A stretch of 64,000 nt of DNA, from contig JAENZJ010000011.1 in the NCBI GenBank assembly GCA_016841325.1, forward strand, positions 1-64,000. The letters run 5' to 3'. Origin of the DNA: Thermincola carboxydiphila. Its GTDB lineage: Bacteria > Bacillota > Thermincolia > Thermincolales > UBA2595. The notes below the pieces were generated by a model that ran no database searches, was not told the DNA's origin, and saw only the letters and a program-made list of their open reading frames with translations. A program made the position numbers and the translations under genes. This document shows, one piece after another, positions 41,921-50,307 of the stretch (position 1 is the first letter of the stretch; each line of letters opens with the position of its first letter).

Positions 41921-44392
41921 GTGAAAAAACGCAAAGCACTCAAAAGAGAGCGCGTCAACCGTGCTCTTGAAAGCATATTCAACTATGCGCTGACCATTAT
42001 CGAGGCACCCATAGGCTACGGTAAGACCACGGCGGTCAGGGAATTCCTTTCGGCCAAAGGAAGCCCCGTCCTGTGGCTTTCTTTGCAGTCTGCGGAGGAT
42101 ACGTCGGCTTTCTTTTGGGAAAGATTCGCAAAGGAAATAAGCCGGCTGGACGAACCGGCAGGTGCAAGGCTCAGAAGCCTTGGATTTCCCTCCGACGCTC
42201 CGCAGACGGCCACGATCCTGTCCATATTAGACGAGCTGGATTTTGATGAAAACACGGTGCTGGTAATCGATGATTTCCATCTGGCAAAGGACGCCCGAAT
42301 CGGCGTGCTTCTGGCACAGATTGTCAGGGAGGAACTGGACTTCTTCCATATCGCCGTGGTCACCAGAGATACCTCGAACATTGAATTTGCAGAGCTTTCC
42401 GCCAAAGGTCTGTGCAATATTCTGCCTCAGCAGACGCTACGCTTTACCGGCAAAGAAATACGGGACTACTGCACCCTGATGGGATATAAGCCGGGTGATA
42501 ACGAGATGCAAAAGCTCGTCGAGTATACCGGCGGCTGGATTTCGCTGGTTTACCTGATTCTGTTGGGCATGGAGCAGGGCATCCCCGTGGGCCGGAACAG
42601 CGTCATTGACGAGCTTGTGGAAAAGGTCCTCTACAACGCCTATGACCAGTCTATCCGGCAGTTTCTGCTGCGTCTTTCGGTGATGGACAGCTTCACGGCG
42701 GAGCAGGCGCGCTATGTGACGGAGGAAAGCCGCGCCGTTGAGCTTCTCAAAAAGCTGCGCCGGGAAAACGCCTTTATAGCCTTCGACGAGGCGGCCGGCG
42801 TTTACGAAATCCACAACGTGCTGCTGGATTTTCTGCGAACGAAGCAGACGGACGACGAAGAGCGTGCGGCCCTTTACCGGCGGTTGGGCGAATGGTATTT
42901 TGAGCAAGGGTCGTTTATTCCGGCATATGGCCATCTTTACCGTGCCGGTGAAACAGAGCGCATCCTTGCCCTCTTGGACAACGAAGATACCATCACCAAC
43001 GATTTCGCCGGATTTGAGGGCGCCCTTGAAATGTTCGCGGCCGCGCCCCGCGCGCTGCTTTTCAAATACCCTTTGGCCTATCTGCAATATATAGCCCTGC
43101 TGTTCTTAAGCGGTGACCCGGCCGCTGCGCAGGACGGGCTCGAGCGCTTAGACGAACTTCAGGCCGTCTTCGAAGAGACGGCCTGTCCCCATCCGCACAG
43201 AAAAAACCGCATACTGGCGGAAATCAATGCTATTCGGATCTTCGCCGTATTCAATGACGGGGAAAAAATGATCGACTACAGGAATGAAGCGCTCCGCTTG
43301 TTGGAGGGCGGCAAATCCTATCTGTTAAAACAGAAAAACGAATTTACCTTCGGATCCCCTCATTTGCTTTATTCCTATTACCGCGAGCCCGGACGTCTCA
43401 AAGAAACGGCGGACCTCATTGTCAGCGCATTTCCTGGCGTTGACCGGCTGACTGGCGGCGGCTGCATAGGCTTTGACTATGTGGCCCTGGCCGAATACGC
43501 CCTTGAAACAGGCGACTGGCAGGCGGCGGAACTGAACGCCTTCAAGGCGATTTATAAGGCAAAACCCAAGGGGCAGACAAGCATAGCCATCTGCGCAAAC
43601 CTGACGTTGATTAGGCTCTATATCTATCAGGGAAAAATCAATGAGGCGCTGGAAATATTAAAGCATCTAAAAGGCGACGTGACAAAAGTGAATAACGCCA
43701 TTTACAACACTACCCTTGAGCTTGTGGAGGGATATGTCCGCGTCTGCCTGGGCCAACTGGACAGCATCCCGGAATGGCTGCAAACGGGCGACATGTCTCC
43801 CGCTCAGTTTATGTACCAGGGCATGGCTTTCAACTATATCGTCCACGGCAAGGCCGTGCTGCTGTCGAAGAATTACATACAACTTGAAATGCTCACAGAG
43901 TCGTTTAAGCAATACTTTTCCATCTTTCATAACCAGCTCGGCTTTCTCCACAACCGGATTTTCGAGGCGGCGGCAAAATACCGGCTGTACGGCATGGAAG
44001 ACGGCTGTGCAGCGCTGCGGCAGGCCATGGACATGGCGCGGGAGGATCATATCATACTGCTTTTTGCGGAGTACGCCCCCGCTATTATAGATATGATGCG
44101 GCACATAGCCCACGGCGATACGCGTGACGATTACACAAAAGAGGTGCTCCAGGCCTGTCGGCAGTATATGGAGAGCCTGAAACACGCAAAGCAAACCGGA
44201 ACCTCACTGTCGGCAAGAGAGCTTGAGGTCCTTGCTCTTGCTTCCGAAGGCTTAAAGCGGGATGAAATTGCCGGACGGCTTATGGTGTCTGCCGGCACCG
44301 TGCAGACTCACTTGCACAACATCTATATGAAGCTGGAGGTAAGCGGCAAAACCGCAGCTATCAAAAAGGCCCAAAAGCTGAAGCTTTTATGA
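41921..44392 (+). CDS. MalT-like LuxR family ATP-dependent regulator
   Basis: Large STAND-type transcriptional activator of 823 residues. The N-terminal NTPase has Walker A APIGYGKTT (about 29) and Walker B VLVIDDFH (about 110). A long helical, TPR-like sensor region follows, and the C-terminus is a LuxR helix-turn-helix (LSARELEVLALASEGLKRDEIA to about 815). The start is GTG 41921, with GGAAAGGAGG upstream. Base and codon use differ from the cooS or glm regions, suggesting transfer. It probably controls the following genes, including the SLH protein, when a ligand triggers oligomerisation. The ligand is unknown. Confidence 0.85.
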   Translation: MKKRKALKRERVNRALESIFNYALTIIEAPIGYGKTTAVREFLSAKGSPVLWLSLQSAEDTSAFFWERFAKEISRLDEPAGARLRSLGFPSDAPQTATILSILDELDFDENTVLVIDDFHLAKDARIGVLLAQIVREELDFFHIAVVTRDTSNIEFAELSAKGLCNILPQQTLRFTGKEIRDYCTLMGYKPGDNEMQKLVEYTGGWISLVYLILLGMEQGIPVGRNSVIDELVEKVLYNAYDQSIRQFLLRLSVMDSFTAEQARYVTEESRAVELLKKLRRENAFIAFDEAAGVYEIHNVLLDFLRTKQTDDEERAALYRRLGEWYFEQGSFIPAYGHLYRAGETERILALLDNEDTITNDFAGFEGALEMFAAAPRALLFKYPLAYLQYIALLFLSGDPAAAQDGLERLDELQAVFEETACPHPHRKNRILAEINAIRIFAVFNDGEKMIDYRNEALRLLEGGKSYLLKQKNEFTFGSPHLLYSYYREPGRLKETADLIVSAFPGVDRLTGGGCIGFDYVALAEYALETGDWQAAELNAFKAIYKAKPKGQTSIAICANLTLIRLYIYQGKINEALEILKHLKGDVTKVNNAIYNTTLELVEGYVRVCLGQLDSIPEWLQTGDMSPAQFMYQGMAFNYIVHGKAVLLSKNYIQLEMLTESFKQYFSIFHNQLGFLHNRIFEAAAKYRLYGMEDGCAALRQAMDMAREDHIILLFAEYAPAIIDMMRHIAHGDTRDDYTKEVLQACRQYMESLKHAKQTGTSLSARELEVLALASEGLKRDEIAGRLMVSAGTVQTHLHNIYMKLEVSGKTAAIKKAQKLKLL

Positions 44393-44511
44393 TTTTTTTC
44401 AAAAAAAATATACCGTTCGGTAGATACCGGAATAAAAAATAATCCTTTATACTTCACAGTATGGAGGATTTTTTATGCCTAAATACTGCGCACCGAAGGG
44501 GGCTCCGGTTA

Positions 44512-44787
44512 ATGAACAAGATACTGAAGGTCACGCCAAACGACGATTATACCCTGCTTATCCAATTTGAGCACGGTGATGAGATCCTCTTCAACATGCG
44601 TGAGCTTATTAAATCCATACCCTTCAGTAGCTTGGAGGACTTAAGCCGATTTAAGAACATCAAGGTTGAGGAAAGAGCTATCTGCTGGCCTGACCCGGTA
44701 CCAGGCCAAAAGACCATATTCCCCCTGCGACTTACGGTGGATAATATACTGTTTGCAATAAGAGAGGAGGGTTATTTAAGAAAGTAA
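44512..44787 (+). CDS. DUF2442 family protein
   Basis: Small protein of 91 residues (MNKILKVTPNDDYTLLIQFE) typical of DUF2442. These proteins are often encoded next to DUF4160 proteins in a toxin-antitoxin-like pair. ATG 44512 has GAAGGGGG at 9 bp; an earlier frame opening at 44461 is not needed. A 31-codon ORF (44475-44570, MPKYCAPKG) with a strong ribosome binding site overlaps the start and may be the stump of a lost partner. Confidence 0.75.
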   Translation: MNKILKVTPNDDYTLLIQFEHGDEILFNMRELIKSIPFSSLEDLSRFKNIKVEERAICWPDPVPGQKTIFPLRLTVDNILFAIREEGYLRK

Positions 44788-44844
44788 AACAGTTATTTCG
44801 AGGTTATTTGAAATTTATCTAACAAGAACAAGGAGGTAATATCA

Positions 44845-45186
44845 ATGACAGAAAACAACACGACTCCTATGGAGGGAAACTTTGATCCTGCGGATATCGA
44901 AGCGAGTAAGACCATGGCGGGTTTGGCCTATATCATCTTCTTTCTCCCACTGATCGTTTGCCCCGGCTCGGCTTACGGGAAGTTCCATGCCAACCAAGGT
45001 CTTTTACTCTTGATTGTTTCATTCGCCGGCAGCATGATCTTTAGCTTCATCCCTATCATTGGTTGGATTATGCTTCCGTTTTTTGGCATCGCCGTATTCG
45101 TCTTCTTTGTCATGGGCCTCATCAACGCCCTTCAGGGCAAGGCAAAGCGCTTACCGATTTTTGGCAAAATCAATATAATCAAATAA
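44845..45186 (+). CDS. Small membrane protein (DUF4870/Tic20-like)
   Basis: A 113-residue protein with an acidic N-terminus and about three membrane segments (around 25-42, 48-70 and 72-92). The motif KFHANQGLLLLIVSF is typical of the DUF4870/COG3296 group, whose function is unknown. AAGGAGG precedes ATG 44845. It is followed by a decayed coding fragment and then the SLH gene. Confidence 0.75.
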   Translation: MTENNTTPMEGNFDPADIEASKTMAGLAYIIFFLPLIVCPGSAYGKFHANQGLLLLIVSFAGSMIFSFIPIIGWIMLPFFGIAVFVFFVMGLINALQGKAKRLPIFGKINIIK

Positions 45187-45283
45187 CATATGCTACGCCG
45201 AAAACGGAGAATTCGGCATCCAGCTTACCTATGACGGTAAAACCGAAGAGGCTGGCATCAATTTCATTAGATTGGAATTCTAA
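45179..45283 (+). pseudogene. Unassigned C-terminal coding fragment
   Basis: An open frame without a start codon reads CYAENGEFGIQLTYDGK then EEAGINFIRLEF and a stop at 45281-45283. It looks protein-like (balanced, no low complexity) and like the end of a longer protein whose front is missing. I do not recognise the family. It lies in the gap between the small membrane protein and the SLH gene. Confidence 0.3.
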
Positions 45284-45345
45284 TCGTTATTCGCGCAAAG
45301 GAATGTGGATAATATGTTATTCACTACGCGAGAGGAGGATTATTG

Positions 45346-48300
45346 ATGAATGTAAAAAGATTACTTAGCACGATTATGTGTGTTTTTCTGCTGCTTACTC
45401 TGCTTCCCACCGTTGCTCTGGCGGCAGGGAGTGTTGAAGTTGACACAGCTGAAGAGTTTGCGAATGCTGTAGACAATGCGGATATTGATACCATTAACAT
45501 TACAGGCAGCTTTTCGCTGGGGGGCTTGGGGAGTGCCGTATTTATCAACAGGCAAGTAACAATTACTTCCGGCGGAACCTATGAAATTGATACGACAGGC
45601 CGGTCCATTGTGATTGACCCCAGCGGGGATGTGACCATCAGCGGAAATCTTCGCTTTACGGGTTCGGGTACTAATAGCAAGACCATTATTGTCAACGGCG
45701 GCAGGCTTACGGCCACGGGCGGTGTGGAAATTATTACGACAGGAGATAACGGCGCTGCTGCCTTAGAGGTTATGGCTTCAGGCATTGTTAATATGACAGG
45801 GGATATTATCGCCTATGGGCGGCATAGCCACGGTGTAATATCTGGCGACGAAAGCAGTCAGGTAACCGTAACCGGTGATGTTTATGCATCAGGTGATCTC
45901 GTAACTGCCATAGTTGTCGAATCCCAAAGCACCGTTGAAGTTACTGGGGACGTTACTGTTACCGACAATGGTTCGGAAACTTCCGGCATAGAGTACGGCA
46001 TAGAGGCTAGAGATGGCGGTTTAGCAATTATAAATGGGAATGTTACCACCATTGGTTCAGAAAGCTGCGGCATATACCTTTGGGGTGGCGGTTCTGCAGC
46101 TATAAATGGGGATGTTTCAGCAGTGGGCAATTACAGCAACGCCGTGTATGCTGAAGGTTACTCCACAGCCGCCACCAGCGCTACAGTTACGGGGAATGTT
46201 TCGGCAGATGGCGAAGGAAGCACCGGCGTGTATGCTTTTATGGGCGGTGTAGCAAATATAGGTGGGAGTGTTTCGGCACAGGGATATAACAGCGAAGCCG
46301 TATATGCCATGACCACCACAGAAGGCGACCCTCCCACAACCGTTACAGCTATTACAGTCGGCGAGGATGTTTCTGTAGTGGGTGATGAGAGCTGCGCCGT
46401 GTCTGCCGTGGACCAAGCCGGCACCGGTGCGACCGTTACAGTTGACGGGAATGTTACCGCCAGTGGTTTGGAAAGCTATGGCATAGACGTTTGGGATGGC
46501 GGCATCGCAATTATAAATGGGGATGTTTCAGCAGTGGGCCTTGACAGCTACTCTGTGGCTACTGATGGCGCAGGCAGTAATGCTACAGTTACGGGGAATG
46601 TTGCTGCCAGTGGCGGACAAAATTACGGCATAGCGGCTGGCTATGGCGGTATAGCAAATATATATGGGCATGTTTCGGTACAGGACGAAGGCAGCTGCGC
46701 TGTGTATGCTTTTGTGGGCGGTACAGCAAATATAACCGGGAATATGACCGCAGATGGTGATCCCAGTTGCGCTCTGTGTGCTGAAGATACAGACAGTGTC
46801 ATTGAAGTAATCGGGAATGTGACCGCAGCTGACGATTACATCATTCTCAATGATGTCCCGAAAGGTGTTGGAGAAGGGACTGCCGGTACGGGAGTGTATG
46901 AGCATTACCTAATATATGATGATGGAGCCAGTGCAGTGCGGATAAGGAACACCTATGACATCACAGCGTCGGCGGGAAACGGCGGCAGCATAGAGCCGAG
47001 CGGGACGGTAGCCGTACCAAGAGGCGACAGCCAGACCTTTTCCATCACTGCTGATTCTGGCTGCGTTATAACCTCGGTCATGGTGGATGGAACAAATGAG
47101 GGAGCCATATCCTCCTACACATTTGAAAATGTTTCCGAGAATCATACCATAAGCGCTATCTTTACTAGTGAGCAGCCGACCATCACCACGACCGCACTGC
47201 CTGACGGAACGGCGGGTTCGCCTTACAGCCAGACCCTTGCGGCCGGCGGCGATACGCCCATTACATGGAGCATAGACAGCGGCAGCCTGCCTGCCGGTCT
47301 GATGCTTTCAAGCGGTGGCGCCATCAGCGGCACACCGACAGCCAGCGGTTCCTTCAACTTCACCGTCATTGCAGAAAACAGTGAAGGAAGCGATACACAG
47401 GCATTGAATATCACAATCAGCCCTGCGCCTCCCACGACATATACCGTCACCTTTAGCAGCAACGGCTCAACATATGCTACAAAAACCGTAAGTGAGGACG
47501 AGAGCATCGGAAGTGCCAACTGGCCGTCGAACCCAACGAGAAGCGGCTATACCTTCGGAGGATGGTTCACGGGAACGAACGGCTCAGGCACGCAATTTAC
47601 CTCTTCGACGGCGGTCAATGCCAACATAACCGTCTATGCAAAATGGACGCCTAACGGCGGAGGCGGTTCCTCTTCTGGCAGCGGGAGCAACACTCCGCCC
47701 ACGCAAACCTATAACGCGGACGTTAAATCGGAAGGCGCTGGAACAACTCTTCCGGTCACAGTCAATAAAGATAACGAAAGCGCATCCATAGACATAGGCC
47801 TTCAGAAGTTCACATTGGGAGGGACTGTCATCACGATACCATCAATCCCTGGCGTCGATATCTATTCCGTCGGCATACCGGTTCCGGAGCTGCAGGCGCC
47901 CGACGGACAGGGTATGCTGACCCTCAATACCGATACGGGCAGCGTCACCGTTCCGTCCAATATGCTGGCAGGCGCCGAGAGCGCGGATGGCGAGAAAGCG
48001 CAGATTACCATCAGCGAGGGTGATAAGTCTGATCTGCCGGAGGATGTAAAAACTGCAATCGGCACAAGGCCGCTGGTGCAGATCACGTTATCCATCGACG
48101 GCAATCAGATCGACTGGAGCAATCCCGCTGCTCCGGTGACGGTATCTATCCCCTACACGCCGACGGAGGCAGAGCTAAATAATCCCGAAAGCATCGTTGT
48201 CTGGTACATCGATGGTGCCGGCAATGTTGTCACTATACTCAACGGGCGCTACGACCCGGCGAACAGAACAGTCACCTTCTCCACTACCCACTTCAGCGAC

Positions 48301-48867
48301 TACGCAGTGGCATATAACCCGGTGAGCTTCAACGACGTAGCAGCGGGCGCGTGGTATAACAAGGCTGTAAGCTTCATCGCAGCGAGAGAGATCACCACCG
48401 GCACGGGTAATGGCAATTACAGCCCCGAAGCGAAGCTGACGCGCGGCGAATTCATTGTTCTGATGATGAGAGCCTACGGCATCGCTCCCGACGTGAACCC
48501 GACGGAGAACTTCTCCGACGCGGGCGATACCTACTACACCGGCTACCTTGCAGCGGCGAAGCGTCTGGGCATTTCAAACGGCATAGGCAACAACATGTAC
48601 GCGCCAAGCAAGGAGATCACCCGTCAGGAAATGTTCACGCTGCTGTATAACGCACTAAAGGTCATCGGTCAGCTCCCATTGGGCGATTCCGGTAAGACGC
48701 TCTCCGACTTTACCGACATTGCAGATATAGCATCATGGGCTACAGAGGCTATGACGCTTCTGGTTGAAACCGGCACAGTTAGCGGCAGCGGCGGGAAACT
48801 CATACCGACTGGCTCGACCAGCCGCGCTGAAATGGCGCAGGTACTGTATAACCTGCTGGATAATTAA
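45346..48867 (+). CDS. Surface protein with beta-helix-like repeats and C-terminal SLH domains
   Basis: Secreted wall-bound protein of 1173 residues. A signal peptide (to about 27, VALAAG) is followed by about a dozen repeats of the kind GNVSADGEGSTGVYAF (about 60-505), probably a beta-solenoid. An Ig-like domain with VTAS-like AGNGGSIEPSG (about 530-600), a He_PIG-type putative Ig domain (about 605-690) and an InlB/Listeria-type repeat (WPSNPTRSGYTFGGWFTG, about 695-765) follow. A ZU5-like region (about 790-980) and three C-terminal SLH domains (about 985-1173) end the protein. ATG 45346 has GAGGAGG 7 bp upstream. It is unrelated in architecture to SLH proteins A and B. The adjacent LuxR protein may regulate it. 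Confidence 0.83.
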   Translation: MNVKRLLSTIMCVFLLLTLLPTVALAAGSVEVDTAEEFANAVDNADIDTINITGSFSLGGLGSAVFINRQVTITSGGTYEIDTTGRSIVIDPSGDVTISGNLRFTGSGTNSKTIIVNGGRLTATGGVEIITTGDNGAAALEVMASGIVNMTGDIIAYGRHSHGVISGDESSQVTVTGDVYASGDLVTAIVVESQSTVEVTGDVTVTDNGSETSGIEYGIEARDGGLAIINGNVTTIGSESCGIYLWGGGSAAINGDVSAVGNYSNAVYAEGYSTAATSATVTGNVSADGEGSTGVYAFMGGVANIGGSVSAQGYNSEAVYAMTTTEGDPPTTVTAITVGEDVSVVGDESCAVSAVDQAGTGATVTVDGNVTASGLESYGIDVWDGGIAIINGDVSAVGLDSYSVATDGAGSNATVTGNVAASGGQNYGIAAGYGGIANIYGHVSVQDEGSCAVYAFVGGTANITGNMTADGDPSCALCAEDTDSVIEVIGNVTAADDYIILNDVPKGVGEGTAGTGVYEHYLIYDDGASAVRIRNTYDITASAGNGGSIEPSGTVAVPRGDSQTFSITADSGCVITSVMVDGTNEGAISSYTFENVSENHTISAIFTSEQPTITTTALPDGTAGSPYSQTLAAGGDTPITWSIDSGSLPAGLMLSSGGAISGTPTASGSFNFTVIAENSEGSDTQALNITISPAPPTTYTVTFSSNGSTYATKTVSEDESIGSANWPSNPTRSGYTFGGWFTGTNGSGTQFTSSTAVNANITVYAKWTPNGGGGSSSGSGSNTPPTQTYNADVKSEGAGTTLPVTVNKDNESASIDIGLQKFTLGGTVITIPSIPGVDIYSVGIPVPELQAPDGQGMLTLNTDTGSVTVPSNMLAGAESADGEKAQITISEGDKSDLPEDVKTAIGTRPLVQITLSIDGNQIDWSNPAAPVTVSIPYTPTEAELNNPESIVVWYIDGAGNVVTILNGRYDPANRTVTFSTTHFSDYAVAYNPVSFNDVAAGAWYNKAVSFIAAREITTGTGNGNYSPEAKLTRGEFIVLMMRAYGIAPDVNPTENFSDAGDTYYTGYLAAAKRLGISNGIGNNMYAPSKEITRQEMFTLLYNALKVIGQLPLGDSGKTLSDFTDIADIASWATEAMTLLVETGTVSGSGGKLIPTGSTSRAEMAQVLYNLLDN

Positions 48868-48920
48868 AGTTTATAATTATGCTTACGAGCATGCACACAT
48901 TGTTAAGGCCGTAGTTTAAT

Positions 48921-48995
48921 AGTAACCAAATGACCACAAATAGTAACCAAATCAGTTGCCCAATGCCGCAAAATGAATTAGAATATGATTATAAT
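48921..48995 (+). promoter_or_regulatory. Direct repeats and -10 upstream of cooA
   Basis: TAGTAACCAAAT occurs at 48920 and again at 48941, two helical turns apart. A TATAAT lies at 48990-48995, without a good -35. The arrangement suggests an activator-dependent promoter for cooA. No TGTC-N8-GACA site is visible here. Confidence 0.4.
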
Positions 48996-49029
48996 AAATC
49001 GCAACACCAATAATAAAAAGGAAGAGGCT

Positions 49030-49671
49030 ATGCTTGACAAATTTAAGCTTTTTAAAGGGCTAACCGAAGCGGAAGCAGAGCAGATTTTGCGGTGTTTTTC
49101 GAGTGCCGGTTTTGCTAAAAAAGAGCAAATCAGGTTTGACGACTCTTCAAAAGACTACATTTATCTGGTGAAGTCAGGGCGGGTCAAAATATCCTATTTG
49201 TCTCCGGAAGGAAAAGAAATAATTGTAACCATTCTACACTCCGGAGATATCTACAGCCTGCATTCAGAGGCCAATGCTACAGTCCTGGAGCCTGCAGAAA
49301 TCTTCTACATCGGAACTGAGGGCTTCAAAAAGATATTGCTGCAGAACCCGGGATTGGCTGCCGGCCTGGTGAAGATTCTGGGTGTCATCCTGAAAAACAC
49401 CAATGATGCCCTGCTAAACCTTGCTTTTAAAGAAGTCAACTCCAGGGTTGCTTCACTAATCCTGAAAACTGCCCGGGAAAAAGGGGTGCCTACCCCCGAA
49501 GGCCTTGAATTTGAAATCGGCCTTACCCATGAAGAGATTGCCGGTCTTATCAGCAGTTCACGGCAGACGGTGACTACTATTCTTAACCGGTTCGAGTCTG
49601 CCGGGATTATTACTGCTAACCGGAAAAAATATGTTGTCAGGGACATGGAGATGCTGATTGCCCTGAGTTAG
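49030..49671 (+). CDS. cooA: CooA-type CO-sensing transcriptional activator
   Basis: CRP/FNR family protein of 213 residues with a cyclic-nucleotide-like sensor domain, a long dimerisation helix and a C-terminal HTH (THEEIAGLISSSRQTVTTIL). It matches Carboxydothermus CooA in phrases such as YLVKSGRV and ILHSGDIYSLHSEA, which places His78 at the heme-ligand position (His77 of Rhodospirillum CooA). The neighbouring Cys75 of R. rubrum is a serine here. ATG 49030 (MLDKFKLF) is preferred over 48985, which overlaps the promoter -10. It lies directly upstream of cooF and cooS, whose promoter holds a CooA box. A non-heme FNR relative is the alternative. Confidence 0.82.
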   Translation: MLDKFKLFKGLTEAEAEQILRCFSSAGFAKKEQIRFDDSSKDYIYLVKSGRVKISYLSPEGKEIIVTILHSGDIYSLHSEANATVLEPAEIFYIGTEGFKKILLQNPGLAAGLVKILGVILKNTNDALLNLAFKEVNSRVASLILKTAREKGVPTPEGLEFEIGLTHEEIAGLISSSRQTVTTILNRFESAGIITANRKKYVVRDMEMLIALS

Positions 49672-49711
49672 TATAAAGAGGATTTTAAATTTTTAAATAA
49701 GATTCCTGAAA

Positions 49712-49754
49712 TGTCGGCGGGATGACAGAAAATCCCGCCTTTTTTATTTACAAT
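49712..49754 (+). promoter_or_regulatory. CooA-dependent class II promoter of cooF
   Basis: TGTCG-N6-TGACA (49712-49727) matches the known CooA site TGTC(A/G)N6(C/T)GACA. TACAAT (49749-49754) is the -10, and the -35 position (CAGAAA) is poor. A start near 49761 puts the box centre at about -41.5, the class II distance. The box overlaps the cooA terminator stem. Confidence 0.72.
49716..49746 (+). terminator. Terminator of cooA
   Basis: GGCGGGAT (49716-49723) pairs with ATCCCGCC (49732-49739), followed by TTTTTTATTT. It separates cooA from cooF. The predicted cooF transcript starts after it. Confidence 0.85.
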
Positions 49755-49798
49755 GACAGTCAGAAGGTTACGCCAACAAAAAAGAGAGGGGGAATTCA

Positions 49799-50305
49799 AT
49801 GAGACAGATACTGGTAAAAACAGAACGCTGTCTTGGCTGTAAATCCTGTGAACTTGCCTGCAGTGCCATTCATTCCGGCAGTAAGGATTTTCTGGCCGCT
49901 GTCTTAGGAGGTGAACGGTCGGTAAGGAGAGTTACTGTCGAAACAAACCGAGAGAACACAGTTAATATCCCTGTCCAGTGCCGGCAGTGCCGCGAGCCAA
50001 AGTGTGTCAGTGCCTGCATGACAGGTGCCATGTACCTGGATGAAGCGACTGGCCTCGTGTTGAACCGCGAGGAAAAGTGTGTCGGCTGCTGGATGTGTGT
50101 GATGGTATGTCCGTATGGGGTCATTGTACCCAATGAGGAGGAGAAAAAGGCCGTCAAGTGTGACCAGTGTCTCTCGGGAGGGCATGACCCTGCATGTGTC
50201 AAAGCCTGTCCTACCGGAGCCATCGAGTTTATTGAAATCAGTCAGTTTGATAAAAAAAGGAAACAGGAATTCCTGACAAAATTTATTGCCGGGGAGGAGG
50301 CGTAG
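49799..50305 (+). CDS. cooF: CooF-type four-cluster ferredoxin
   Basis: Electron carrier that takes electrons from carbon monoxide dehydrogenase. Sixteen cysteines fall into four groups: CLGCKSCELAC, CRQCREPKCVSAC, CVGCWMCVMVCPYG and CDQC...CVKACP. That is enough for four [4Fe-4S] clusters. At 168 residues it is slightly shorter than Rhodospirillum CooF (190). GAGAGGGGG precedes ATG 49799. cooS follows after 2 bp. In this context the electrons probably go to the flavoprotein downstream, since no hydrogenase genes are in the window. Confidence 0.92.
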   Translation: MRQILVKTERCLGCKSCELACSAIHSGSKDFLAAVLGGERSVRRVTVETNRENTVNIPVQCRQCREPKCVSACMTGAMYLDEATGLVLNREEKCVGCWMCVMVCPYGVIVPNEEEKKAVKCDQCLSGGHDPACVKACPTGAIEFIEISQFDKKRKQEFLTKFIAGEEA

Positions 50306-50307
50306 CT

